Positions 6,943-15,056 of a DNA stretch of 64,000 bases are shown here, one piece after another. Origin of the DNA: Amycolatopsis taiwanensis DSM 45107 (lineage in GTDB: Bacteria; Actinomycetota; Actinomycetes; Mycobacteriales; Pseudonocardiaceae); the NCBI RefSeq assembly GCF_000519205.1, contig NZ_JAFB01000003.1:331428-395427 (forward strand), read 5' to 3'. The notes beneath the pieces were generated by a model. It ran no database searches, was not told where the DNA came from, and saw nothing but the letters and a program-made list of their open reading frames with translations. Within the stretch, counting starts at the first letter, position 1. Each line of letters begins with the position of its first letter. Both the position numbers and the translations under genes were made by a program.

Positions 6943-9300
6943 ATGGACGTGGAGGCTGCCGTGCAGGCACCGATGCAACCGCATCGCCGGCATCGGCGTA
7001 CGTACTCGATCGAGGAACTCGGCCCGCGTTACAAGTGGATCGCGCTGTCGAACACGACGCTGGGCATGCTGATGGCCACCATCAACTCCTCGATCGTGCT
7101 GATCGCGCTGCCGGACATCTTCCGCGGCATCCACGTCAACCCGCTGGAGCCCGCCAACACCAGCTACCTGCTGTGGATGATGATGGGCTTCATCGTGGTG
7201 ACCGCGGTGCTGGTGGTCGGGTTCGGGCGCCTCGGCGACATGTACGGCCGGGTACGGATGTACAACCTCGGTTTCGCGGTGTTCTCCGTCTCGTCGGTGT
7301 TGCTCGCGGTGACGTGGATGGACGGCAGCGCCGCGGCGATCTGGATGATCGCGTGGCGGGTGGTGCAGGGCATCGGCGGCGCGTTCCTGATGGCCAACTC
7401 CAGCGCCATCCTCACCGACGCCTTCCCGCTCCGCCAGCGCGGCACGGCGCTGGGCATCAACGGGGTCGCGGCGATCGCCGGGTCGTTCCTCGGCCTGGTC
7501 ATCGGCGGCGTGCTCGGCCCCCTCGACTGGCGGCTGGTGTTCCTGGTGTCGGTGCCCTTCGGCATCTTCGGCACCATCTGGGCCTACCTCAAACTGCACG
7601 ACACCAGCGAGCGGCAACCCGCGAAAATGGACTGGTGGGGCAACCTGACCTTCGCGGTCGGCCTGATCGCGGTGCTGGTCGGCATCACCTACGGCCTGCA
7701 GCCCTACGGCGGCCGCACCATGGGCTGGACGAGCCCGTTCGTGCTGTCCTGCATCATCGGCGGCCTGGTCGTGCTGGTGATCTTCGGGATCATCGAGACC
7801 AGGGTGGCCAACCCGCTGTTCCATCTCGGCCTGTTCAAGATCCGCGCGTTCGCCCTCGGCAACGTGGCGAACCTGCTCGCCTCGCTCGGCCGCGGCGGGT
7901 TGCAGTTCATCCTGATCATCTGGCTGCAGGGGATCTGGCTGCCCCAGCACGGCTACAGCTTCGAGCAGACTCCCCTGTGGGCCGGCATCTACATGCTGCC
8001 GATGACGATCGGATTCCTGATCTCCGCGCCCACCTCCGGCGTGATCACCGACCGGATCGGCGGCCGGGCGCTGGCGGGGGGCGGCATGCTGCTCACCGCG
8101 GTCAGCTTCCTGCTGCTGGAGATGCTGCCGGTCAACTTCAGCTACTGGCCGTTCGCGGTGATCCTGCTGCTCAACGGGCTCGGCATGGGCCTGTTCGTGT
8201 CCCCGAACCGGGCCGACATCATGAACAGCCTGCCGGCCGGCGCGCGCGGCGCCGGGGCCGGGATGACCGCGACCTTCCAGAACTCGGCGATGGTGCTGTC
8301 GATCGGCTTCTTCTTCAGCCTCATGATCGCCGGGCTGGCCAACCACCTGCCGACGACGATGGCGCAGGGCCTGGTCACCCATGGGGTTTCGGCCACCGAC
8401 GCCGACCACATCGCGCACCTGCCCCCGGTGGGTGTGCTGTTCGCGGCCTTCCTCGGCTACAACCCGATCCAGCAGTTGCTCGGCCCGACCGTCGCGCAGC
8501 TACCCGCCGACCAGGCGTCGTTCCTGACCGGCCGCAGCTTCTTCCCCGAGCTGATCTCCGGGCCGTTCTCCGACGGGCTGACGGCCGCGTTCTGGTTCGC
8601 CATCGTGGTGTGCCTGGTCGCCGCGATCGCCTCCTGGCTCGTCGGAAAGCCGAAGCTCACTCCGGTACCGGCGCCCGCCGGAGGGCCGCGTGAGTCCGCG
8701 GGTTCGGAACTGGCCGCCGCGGCCGGGGAACTGGTCGGCGCGGCGGTCGAGGAAGCCGTCCCGGAGCCGGTGCACGCGGTCAGCGGGCGGCTGCGCACCC
8801 CCGACGGACACAGCGTGCCAGGCGTGATCACCGTGACCGGGCTCGACGGCAGGCAGGTGGCCCGGGCGAAGACCGATCCGAACGGCGGCTACCGGGTCAC
8901 CGGCCTGGAGTCGGGCGTCTACACGCTCATCGTCACCGCACCCGGTTTCCAGCCGGAGGCGGCTTCGGTGACCGTGAACGGCTTCGGCGCGGTGCACGAC
9001 TTCGTGCTCGCCGGCGGCGCGCCTGAGACGGTGGTCCTGCACGGCACCGTTTCCGGCCCGGACGGACAACCGCTGGCGGGCGCGACGGTGACGGTGAACG
9101 ACGCCGACGGGCGCCCGGTCGGCGAGGCGGTCTCGGGGCCGGACGGGCAGTACCGGATACCGGACCTGACGGCGGGGGAATACACCGTGGTCACCAGCCT
9201 CTTCGAGCCGGCGCTGCGCCAGGTCGAGCTCGGCGCGGGCGAATCGGTCACGGTGGATCTGGACCTGGCCACGCGAACGCGAGAAGATGCCCAGCCATGA
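6943..9300 (+). CDS. DHA2-type MFS transporter with two C-terminal carboxypeptidase-regulatory-like domains
   Basis: A 785-residue inner-membrane protein. Residues 1-580 are a 14-helix-type MFS exporter with the motif GRLGDMYGRVRMYNLG after helix 2 and RVVQGIGGAFLMANS. After a short Ala/Glu linker come two beta-sandwich domains (about 610-690 and 695-775), each with the pattern VxGxVxxPDGxPLxGATVTVxDxDGR..DGxYRIxxLxxGxYTV of carboxypeptidase D regulatory-like folds, probably cytoplasmic. Starts possible at 6940 (GTG), 6943 (ATG) or 6949 (GTG, best spaced from GGAG). Its stop overlaps the start of the next gene (ATGA). Substrate is unknown; drug or metabolite efflux is likely. Confidence 0.85.
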   Translation: MDVEAAVQAPMQPHRRHRRTYSIEELGPRYKWIALSNTTLGMLMATINSSIVLIALPDIFRGIHVNPLEPANTSYLLWMMMGFIVVTAVLVVGFGRLGDMYGRVRMYNLGFAVFSVSSVLLAVTWMDGSAAAIWMIAWRVVQGIGGAFLMANSSAILTDAFPLRQRGTALGINGVAAIAGSFLGLVIGGVLGPLDWRLVFLVSVPFGIFGTIWAYLKLHDTSERQPAKMDWWGNLTFAVGLIAVLVGITYGLQPYGGRTMGWTSPFVLSCIIGGLVVLVIFGIIETRVANPLFHLGLFKIRAFALGNVANLLASLGRGGLQFILIIWLQGIWLPQHGYSFEQTPLWAGIYMLPMTIGFLISAPTSGVITDRIGGRALAGGGMLLTAVSFLLLEMLPVNFSYWPFAVILLLNGLGMGLFVSPNRADIMNSLPAGARGAGAGMTATFQNSAMVLSIGFFFSLMIAGLANHLPTTMAQGLVTHGVSATDADHIAHLPPVGVLFAAFLGYNPIQQLLGPTVAQLPADQASFLTGRSFFPELISGPFSDGLTAAFWFAIVVCLVAAIASWLVGKPKLTPVPAPAGGPRESAGSELAAAAGELVGAAVEEAVPEPVHAVSGRLRTPDGHSVPGVITVTGLDGRQVARAKTDPNGGYRVTGLESGVYTLIVTAPGFQPEAASVTVNGFGAVHDFVLAGGAPETVVLHGTVSGPDGQPLAGATVTVNDADGRPVGEAVSGPDGQYRIPDLTAGEYTVVTSLFEPALRQVELGAGESVTVDLDLATRTREDAQP

Positions 9301-10037
9301 TCGAGGTTTCCGGCCGGGTGACCGACCCGGGCGACACGCCGGTTCCGCAGGCGGCGGTCACGCTCGTCGACGCCAGTGGATTGCAGATAGCCCGCAACGC
9401 CGCCGACCACACCGGAGCCTTCACCCTGTGGGCGCCCGGCGCCGGCAGCTATGTGCTGATCGCGTCGGCGCCCGCGCACCGGCCCGAGGCGGCGACGGTG
9501 AACGTCGCCGCCGAGACGGTCCGGCTGGATCTGGTGCTGCACGGCGCCAGCGGGCTGAGCGGCGTGGTGCGGGCCGAGCGCACCGGCGTGCCGATCATGG
9601 ACGCCGTGGTGACGCTGACCGACCTGCGCGGTGACGTCTTCGACTCGCGGATTTCCGGCAGTGGCGGCGAATACGCGTTCCCGTCGCTGGCTCCGGGCAC
9701 CTACACGCTGGCGGTCAACGCGCGGTCCTACCGGCCCACCGCGCTCGCCGTGAAGGTCAGCGATTTCGTGGCCACCAAGCAGGACGTGGAACTGGTCGAC
9801 GGGGCGACGATCGCCGGTTCGGTGGGGCTGCCGGACCCCCGGCCCGAAGTCACCGTGACGCTGCTGGACGAAGCCGGTCACGTGGTGCGCAGCGGCACCG
9901 TGGACGCGAACGGGCGCTACGCCTTCCACGATCTCGACGCCGGCACCTACACCGTGGTGGCCACCAGCTACCCACCCGTCCGCCAGCCCGTCCAGGTCGG
10001 CGGCGAACGCACCCGGCACGATGTCCGCCTGTCCTGA
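9297..10037 (+). CDS. Triple carboxypeptidase-regulatory-like domain protein
   Basis: A 246-residue protein made almost wholly of three beta-sandwich repeats (about 1-80, 82-165, 167-246), each ending in a GxYxFxxLxxGTYTLxV-type strand pair, the same fold as the tail of the preceding MFS transporter. There is no signal peptide, membrane segment or catalytic motif. The ATG overlaps the transporter's stop codon, so the two are made together and probably interact, giving up to five such domains at the membrane's inner face. Function unknown; binding or scaffolding is the simplest idea. Confidence 0.8.
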   Translation: MIEVSGRVTDPGDTPVPQAAVTLVDASGLQIARNAADHTGAFTLWAPGAGSYVLIASAPAHRPEAATVNVAAETVRLDLVLHGASGLSGVVRAERTGVPIMDAVVTLTDLRGDVFDSRISGSGGEYAFPSLAPGTYTLAVNARSYRPTALAVKVSDFVATKQDVELVDGATIAGSVGLPDPRPEVTVTLLDEAGHVVRSGTVDANGRYAFHDLDAGTYTVVATSYPPVRQPVQVGGERTRHDVRLS

Positions 10038-10119
10038 TCCCAAGCGTCACACCCGGTTCTTAACAGATTCACGGGTTGTGCCGTAGGCACTTCTCAGCAC
10101 AACGAGTTGTACTGGAAAC

Positions 10120-11358
10120 ATGAGCGACCAGTTTCCGCCGTACCACGAGCGCAACCGGGGGCAGTACCCGCACGGTCAGCAGCCATACGGACACGATCCG
10201 TACGCGTATTCGCCGTACGACCCGCGTTACCGGGCTCCCTACCCGCCGCCGCGGAGGTCTTCTCACCGGCTCAGTGCGCTGCTGGCCGTGATCGCGCTGG
10301 CCGCGCTCGCCGGTCTCGGTGTCATGCTCTTCAGCGCCCGGCACGGGCCGCTCAACCAGTCTCGCGCCTGGGCTCCGTGGAGCCAGCAGAGCCAGAGCCC
10401 GGCCCAGCCGCTGGACCCCCAAGGCGTCGCGGCGAAGGTCGATCCCGGGCTGGTGGACATCAACACCGTGCTCGGCTACCAGGGTGGCGAGGCCGCCGGG
10501 ACCGGGATGGTGCTCACCCCGGACGGCGAGGTGCTGACCAACAACCACGTCGTGGAGGGCGCGACCCGCATCCAGGTCACCGACGTGGGCAACGGGCAGA
10601 CCTACAGCGCCAGCGTCGTCGGTTACGACCGGTCCGAGGACGTCGCCGTGCTGAAGCTGCAGGGCGCGTCGAACCTCGCCACGGTCACCACCGGCGACTC
10701 GTCGAAGGTGGCGGTCGGCGACCAGGTCGCCGGCATCGGCAACGCGGGCGGCACCGGTGGCACGCCGAGCGTCGCGCCCGGCACGGTCACCGCGCTCGGC
10801 CAGGAGATCACCGCCTCCGACGAGTCCAGCGGCAGCTCCGAGCAGCTCACCGGGCTGATCCAGGTGAACGCGAACATCCAGTCCGGTGACTCGGGCGGCC
10901 CGCTGGTGAACAGCGCGGGCCAGGTGATCGGTATGGACACCGCCGCGTCCACCGGCTACCAGTTCGGGCCCCGTGGCAGCGCGCACGGCACGGGCCGGGG
11001 CGCCGGCTTCGCGATCCCGATCAACCAGGCGCTGGATATCGCCAAACAGATCGAATCCGGCTCCGCGTCGCAGAACGTCCACATCGGCGCCACCGCGTTC
11101 CTCGGCGTCTCGGTCACCGACGCGAACGAAGGTGCGTCCCTCGCGCAGGTCGTCACCGGAGGACCCGCCGAGCAGGCCGGATTGGCCAGGGGCGACGTGA
11201 TCACCGCGATCAACGGCCGGCCCATCGACTCGGCGACGACGCTCACCACGCTGCTGGACGGGCAGCACCCCGGCGACAAGATCACGCTCACCTGGCTCGA
11301 CCCGACCGGCGCACAGCAGAGCACCCAGGTCACGCTCGCCGAAGGCCCGATCGGCTAG
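10120..11358 (+). CDS. HtrA/DegP-like membrane-anchored serine protease with PDZ domain
   Basis: A 412-residue S1C protease. Residues 1-49 are Pro/Tyr/Gln-rich and cytoplasmic, residues 50-71 form one transmembrane helix, and the protease faces outside. The catalytic triad is visible: His143 (LTNNHVV), Asp174 (RSEDVAVLKL) and Ser258 (QSGDSGGPL). A PDZ domain follows (about 320-405, FLGVSVTD...ITAINGRPIDSATTL). It matches the actinobacterial HtrA/PepD type that degrades misfolded envelope proteins. A 12-bp palindrome (ACAACGAGTTGT, 10099-10110) lies just before the start. The ribosome site is weak. Confidence 0.93.
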   Translation: MSDQFPPYHERNRGQYPHGQQPYGHDPYAYSPYDPRYRAPYPPPRRSSHRLSALLAVIALAALAGLGVMLFSARHGPLNQSRAWAPWSQQSQSPAQPLDPQGVAAKVDPGLVDINTVLGYQGGEAAGTGMVLTPDGEVLTNNHVVEGATRIQVTDVGNGQTYSASVVGYDRSEDVAVLKLQGASNLATVTTGDSSKVAVGDQVAGIGNAGGTGGTPSVAPGTVTALGQEITASDESSGSSEQLTGLIQVNANIQSGDSGGPLVNSAGQVIGMDTAASTGYQFGPRGSAHGTGRGAGFAIPINQALDIAKQIESGSASQNVHIGATAFLGVSVTDANEGASLAQVVTGGPAEQAGLARGDVITAINGRPIDSATTLTTLLDGQHPGDKITLTWLDPTGAQQSTQVTLAEGPIG

Positions 11359-11500
11359 AGACCGGTTCGCCGCGGCTTGCGTGGCGGCGCCGACCGGCGT
11401 CACCCGGCTGGGTGGAGCACTGCGCAAGATTGGAGAAGACGTCCGTACCGCTCCGGCTTAGGTTGATGGGCATTCCACCGTTCTCCGACAGGGAGTAGCC

Positions 11501-12616
11501 ATGAGCCGGGTACGGGTTCTGGTCGGCACGCGAAAGGGTGCCTTCGTGCTGACCTCCGATGGCAAACGTGCCGAGTGGGACGTCAGCGGCCCGCACTTCG
11601 CGGGCTGGGAGATCTACCATCTAGCCGGCTCGCCGGCCGATCCGGACCGCCTGTACGTCTCCCAGTCGACGAGCTGGTTCGGGCAACTGGTCCAGCGTTC
11701 CGACGACGGAGGCGAAACCTGGCGGCCGGTCGGCAACCAGTTCACCTACGACGGCACGCCCGGCACCCACCAGTGGTACGACGGGACCCCGCACCCGTGG
11801 GAGTTCGCCCGGGTGTGGCACCTGGAGCCGTCGCTGACCGACCCCGACACCGTCTACGCCGGCGTCGAGGACGCGGCCCTGTTCCGGTCCGGCGACGGCG
11901 GACAGACCTGGCAGGAGCTGCCGGGACTGCGTACGCACGAGTCGGGGCCGCGGTGGCAGCCGGGTGCGGGCGGGATGTGCCTGCACACGATCGTGCTCGA
12001 CCCGCGTGACCCGGGCCGGATCTACACCGCCATCTCCGCCGCCGGAGCGTTCCGCAGCGACGACGCGGGCAAGACGTGGCGGCCGATCAACCGCGGCCTG
12101 CGTTCGGAGGGCATCCCGAATCCCGAGGCCGAGGTCGGGCACTGTGTGCATCACCTGGCCAGCCACCCGTCCCGGCCGGACGTGCTGTTCATGCAGAAGC
12201 ACTGGGACGTGATGCGCACCGACGACGCGGGCGAGACCTGGCGCGAGATCAGCGGCAACCTGCCCACCGACTTCGGGTTCGTCATCGACGTGCATGCGCA
12301 CGAGCCGGACACCCTCTATGTGGTGCCGATCAAGAGCGACTCGGAGCACTTCCCGCTCGACGGGCAGTTGCAGGTGTACCGCAGCCGCTCCGGCGGCGAC
12401 GAGTGGGAGCCGCTGACCAAGGGCCTGCCGCAGCGCAACTGCTATGTGAACGTGCTGCGCGACGCGATGGCGGTCGACTCGCTCGACGACTGCGGTGTCT
12501 ACTTCGGAACCACCGGCGGTCAGGTGTACGCCTCGCCGGACGGCGGGGACAGCTGGGCGCCGATCGTGCGGGACCTGCCTGCCGTGCTGTCCGTGGAAGT
12601 GCAGACGCTGCCATGA
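11501..12616 (+). CDS. BNR/sortilin-type beta-propeller protein
   Basis: A 371-residue soluble protein with repeated Asp-box motifs ([40 protein letters not shown]), the signature of BNR blades in sialidase- or sortilin-like propellers. There is no signal peptide, so it is cytoplasmic. The catalytic arginine triad of sialidases is not evident, so a glycosidase role is not supported. AGGGAG precedes the ATG. Its stop overlaps the start of a MoaD/ThiS-like gene (ATGA), indicating a coupled two-gene unit. Function unknown. Confidence 0.85.
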   Translation: MSRVRVLVGTRKGAFVLTSDGKRAEWDVSGPHFAGWEIYHLAGSPADPDRLYVSQSTSWFGQLVQRSDDGGETWRPVGNQFTYDGTPGTHQWYDGTPHPWEFARVWHLEPSLTDPDTVYAGVEDAALFRSGDGGQTWQELPGLRTHESGPRWQPGAGGMCLHTIVLDPRDPGRIYTAISAAGAFRSDDAGKTWRPINRGLRSEGIPNPEAEVGHCVHHLASHPSRPDVLFMQKHWDVMRTDDAGETWREISGNLPTDFGFVIDVHAHEPDTLYVVPIKSDSEHFPLDGQLQVYRSRSGGDEWEPLTKGLPQRNCYVNVLRDAMAVDSLDDCGVYFGTTGGQVYASPDGGDSWAPIVRDLPAVLSVEVQTLP

Positions 12617-12909
12617 TCCGCGTTGTCCTGCCGGCGCACCTGCGCACCCTCGCGCACATCTCCGGCGAGGTGCTGCTCGAAGTCGATGGCGCGATCACGC
12701 AACGTTCCATCCTTGACGCACTCGAAGCGCGCTTTCCCATGCTGCGCGGGACGATTCGCGACCAGGTCTCTCACCAGCGGCGGGCGTTCGTGCGGTTCTT
12801 CGCCTGCGAGGAGGACCTCTCGCACGAGGCGCCCGACTCTCCGCTGCCCGAGGAGGTGGCTCTGGGAAAGGAGCCCTTCCTCGTCGTCGGAGCGATGGCC
12901 GGGGGATAG
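12613..12909 (+). CDS. MoaD/ThiS-family ubiquitin-like protein ending in Gly-Gly
   Basis: A 98-residue beta-grasp protein ([23 protein letters not shown], then [17 protein letters not shown]) that ends in VVGAMAGG, the di-glycine tail through which MoaD and ThiS proteins are adenylated and thiocarboxylated. Its ATG overlaps the stop of the BNR propeller gene, and no moa or thi genes are nearby. It could be a sulfur carrier or protein modifier, probably activated by an E1-like enzyme elsewhere. A perfect 40-bp palindrome ends the operon. Confidence 0.85.
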   Translation: MIRVVLPAHLRTLAHISGEVLLEVDGAITQRSILDALEARFPMLRGTIRDQVSHQRRAFVRFFACEEDLSHEAPDSPLPEEVALGKEPFLVVGAMAGG

Positions 12910-12915
12910 TCCGGG

Positions 12916-12955
12916 ACTCACGGTGCCCGCCACCGCGGTGGCGGGCACCGTGAGT
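12916..12955. terminator. Perfect 40-bp palindrome, bidirectional terminator
   Basis: Two 20-bp arms with no spacer and no mismatch, beginning ACTCACGGTGCCCGCC, sit 6 bp after the MoaD/ThiS stop and 11 bp before the end of the convergent MarR gene. The RNA would form a very stable GC-rich hairpin, with a short U run (TTT) on the plus strand. Its placement between convergent genes fits a bidirectional terminator. Confidence 0.8.
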
Positions 12956-12966
12956 TTCCCGCCGCG

Positions 12967-13458
12967 TCAGCGGTGCTCGTGGTCGAGGCCGAGCTGACTC
13001 GCCAGGCGGGTCAGGTAGCCGGCGAAGCGCTGGCGGTCGCCGGGAGGCCACGTGGCGGTGAGGTCGTCGAAGGTCTGGCGTTGCCACCGGTGGGACCCGG
13101 CGAGCAGGTCACGCCCGGCCTCGGTGAGTTGGAGTGAGGCGCGCCTGCGGTCCTCACCGGATATGCCGCGGGTGAGGTAGCCGGCCGCGGTGGCGTCGCG
13201 GACCATGCGGCTCGCGCCGGAGTGGTCCAGGCCGAGGTGGTTCGCCACCGTGGTGACGGTGATCTCGCCGGTGTCCGCGACGGCGCTGTCGACGGCTTCG
13301 ACCGCGAGGATGTGCTGGACGTGGCGCATCTCGCCGGTGAGTTCGACCGAGGTACGAGTGATCCACCGCCGGGACCAGAACCGCACCAGCCGGAACAAGG
13401 CGGGCCCGGCTTCGGTCAGTTCCTGTTCTGCCGGCACCTGTTTCGCACGTGATCCCAC
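12967..13458 (-). CDS. MarR-family transcriptional regulator
   Basis: A 163-residue MarR protein. The winged helix is TVTTVANHLGLDHSGASRMVRDATAAGYLTR with the wing SGEDRRRASLQLTEAGRDLL. It begins at a GTG and is divergent from an MFS drug-exporter-like gene only 51 bp away, the classic arrangement of a MarR repressor and its target efflux pump. The intergenic region carries two near-palindromic TGCGA sites suited as its operator. Confidence 0.9.
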   Translation of the reverse strand: MGSRAKQVPAEQELTEAGPALFRLVRFWSRRWITRTSVELTGEMRHVQHILAVEAVDSAVADTGEITVTTVANHLGLDHSGASRMVRDATAAGYLTRGISGEDRRRASLQLTEAGRDLLAGSHRWQRQTFDDLTATWPPGDRQRFAGYLTRLASQLGLDHEHR

Positions 13459-13472
13459 GACACGACCCTACC

Positions 13473-13517
13473 TTGACTGCGTGCGATTCGCATAGATAAC
13501 GTCTGCGATATGCATAC
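13473..13517 (+). promoter_or_regulatory. MFS promoter with paired MarR-type operator, probably leaderless
   Basis: TTGACT at 13473-13478 is a good -35 element, and GATAAC (13495-13500) or TAACGT a plausible -10. Two related palindromes, TGCGATTCGCATA (13482 onward) and TGCGATATGCATA (13504 onward), are spaced 22 bp apart, about two helical turns. The second covers the MFS ATG at 13510, about 8 nt after the -10, and there is no ribosome site, so the transcript is probably leaderless and repression would block initiation directly. Confidence 0.6.
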
Positions 13518-14928
13518 AACTGGCAGGGTGCTCCCGCTGCCCCGAGCCCGCAACGCGGCGTTCGCTGCGTTGCTGATCGGCATGTTCATGGCGGCGTTGG
13601 ACACGAACGTCGTCGTGGCGGCCCTACCGTCGCTCGCCGTTGACCTCGGTATCGAGGCCGCGGGCGGGGTCACCGCCGCTTACCTGCTGGCGGTCGCGGT
13701 CACCACCCCGTTGCACGGAAACCTCGGCGACCGATGGGGCCGGCGCCGGATGTTCGCCGCATCGGTGGTGGTGTTCGCGGCCGGGTCGCTGGCCTGCGCG
13801 GTGGCACCGACGATGACCGTCCTCATCGGTGCCCGTGCCGTGCAGGGGGTCGGTGGCGGTGGGTTGATCGTGGCCGCGGTGTCGGCGATGGCGGAACTGT
13901 TCAGCCGTGCGGAGATGCTGCGGCGGCAGGGCTGGCTGACGGCGATGTTCGCGATGTCGTCGATCGGCGGCGCGCCGCTGGGCGGTCTGCTGACCGCCGC
14001 CGCGGGCTGGCGCGCGATCTTCCTGCTCAACCTGCCGTGCTGCGTCGTGGCTCTGGCGCTCGGGCTGGGGTCCGTTCCCGGCCGGAAGGCCGCTCGCCTG
14101 CCGTTCGACGTGACCGGCGCCGTTCTCATCGCGATCGCCGGCAGCGCGATCGTCGTGCTCGGCAGCAATGGCGCGCTGGCCTCGAGTCCGTTGTGGACAC
14201 TGCTGCTGGTCGCCGTGGCCGCCGGGGCGGCCCTGGCCTTCGTCCGGGTCGAACGCCGCGCGCCCGCACCGCTGGTGCCCCCGCGACTGTTCGTCGACGC
14301 GGGCTTGGCGCGGGCAGTCGTCGTCACGCTGCTCAGTGGCGTCGCTCTGTTCGGCGGTTTCACCTATGTGTCATTGGCCATCACCGGCGGCAGCGGCGGG
14401 AATCCGGCGGCCACCGGACTGTTGTTGCTGCCCATGAGCATCGGTCAGGTGTTCTCCGGCAGCGGGTTCGCGGCACTCGCCCGCCGGTGGCCCCGCATCG
14501 CCGCCTGGGGACGGGCCGGGCTGGCGCTGGGTGTGGCCGGGTCGTTGGGCATGGCCGCGATCCCCCTCCTCTCCCCCAGCCCAGTCCGCATCGCGCTGAC
14601 GGCGACGGCGTTGGCGCTCAACGGCGCGGCGCTCGGACTGTCCATGCAGGCTTACACCGTGTTCGCCCAATCCCGTGCGCCGAAAGACATCCTCGGCGCG
14701 GGGATGGCCACCCTGACCTTCGCGCGCCAGATCGGCGGGTCCGTGGGCATCGCCGCATTCGGCTGGACCACGGTGCTGTTTGACGGCAGTGGCGGACTGT
14801 CCATGGTGTTCCTGCTCGCCGCCGTGGCGCTGCTGGCCGGTGTCGTCATCGCGCCACGCGCGAAGCACGATCCGCCGCCTTCCCTGCCGACCGGCACGGT
14901 CGCCGGAAGCGGGAACACGAGTGCCTGA
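13510..14928 (+). CDS. MFS multidrug exporter (DHA-type)
   Basis: A 472-residue inner-membrane protein with about 14 predicted helices. Motif A is recognisable (GNLGDRWGRRRMF) and the first helix has the D/N-bearing segment AALDTNVVVAALP typical of DHA2 exporters. A divergent MarR regulator controls it, most likely in response to the exported compound. The stop codon falls inside the first unit of a 21-bp repeat array, so the last six codons are repeat-derived. Confidence 0.88.
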   Translation: MHTTGRVLPLPRARNAAFAALLIGMFMAALDTNVVVAALPSLAVDLGIEAAGGVTAAYLLAVAVTTPLHGNLGDRWGRRRMFAASVVVFAAGSLACAVAPTMTVLIGARAVQGVGGGGLIVAAVSAMAELFSRAEMLRRQGWLTAMFAMSSIGGAPLGGLLTAAAGWRAIFLLNLPCCVVALALGLGSVPGRKAARLPFDVTGAVLIAIAGSAIVVLGSNGALASSPLWTLLLVAVAAGAALAFVRVERRAPAPLVPPRLFVDAGLARAVVVTLLSGVALFGGFTYVSLAITGGSGGNPAATGLLLLPMSIGQVFSGSGFAALARRWPRIAAWGRAGLALGVAGSLGMAAIPLLSPSPVRIALTATALALNGAALGLSMQAYTVFAQSRAPKDILGAGMATLTFARQIGGSVGIAAFGWTTVLFDGSGGLSMVFLLAAVALLAGVVIAPRAKHDPPPSLPTGTVAGSGNTSA

Positions 14929-15014
14929 ACCGGGAACTCGGACGCCTGGAGCGGGGACACGCCGACCGGAACCGGGATTTCGCGTGGCTGGAGCGGGGAT
15001 TCGCGTGGCTGAAG
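14910..15014. repeat. Five degenerate 21-bp tandem repeats (family 1, array B)
   Basis: Five head-to-tail 21-bp units (14910, 14931, 14952, 14973, 14994) related to the arrays at 6615 and 54138, for example CGGGAACTCGGACGCCTGGAG, followed by a fading sixth unit. The first unit carries the stop codon of the MFS exporter gene. The array fills the gap between that gene and the convergent ROK gene. Confidence 0.75.
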
Positions 15015-15056
15015 GGGGTTCGTGTGAAGGGGCGGGGGCGGGCGGTGTGGGTGGGG

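Noticed and set aside
6685..8418. 577-aa minus-strand ORF opposite the MFS gene
   Set aside because: His/Asp/Gln-rich composition typical of the reverse complement of a GC-rich gene; the plus strand encodes a clear MFS transporter.
11501..12616. Sialidase function for the BNR protein
   Set aside because: Asp boxes are present but the arginine triad and Tyr/Glu catalytic pair of sialidases are not evident, and there is no signal peptide.
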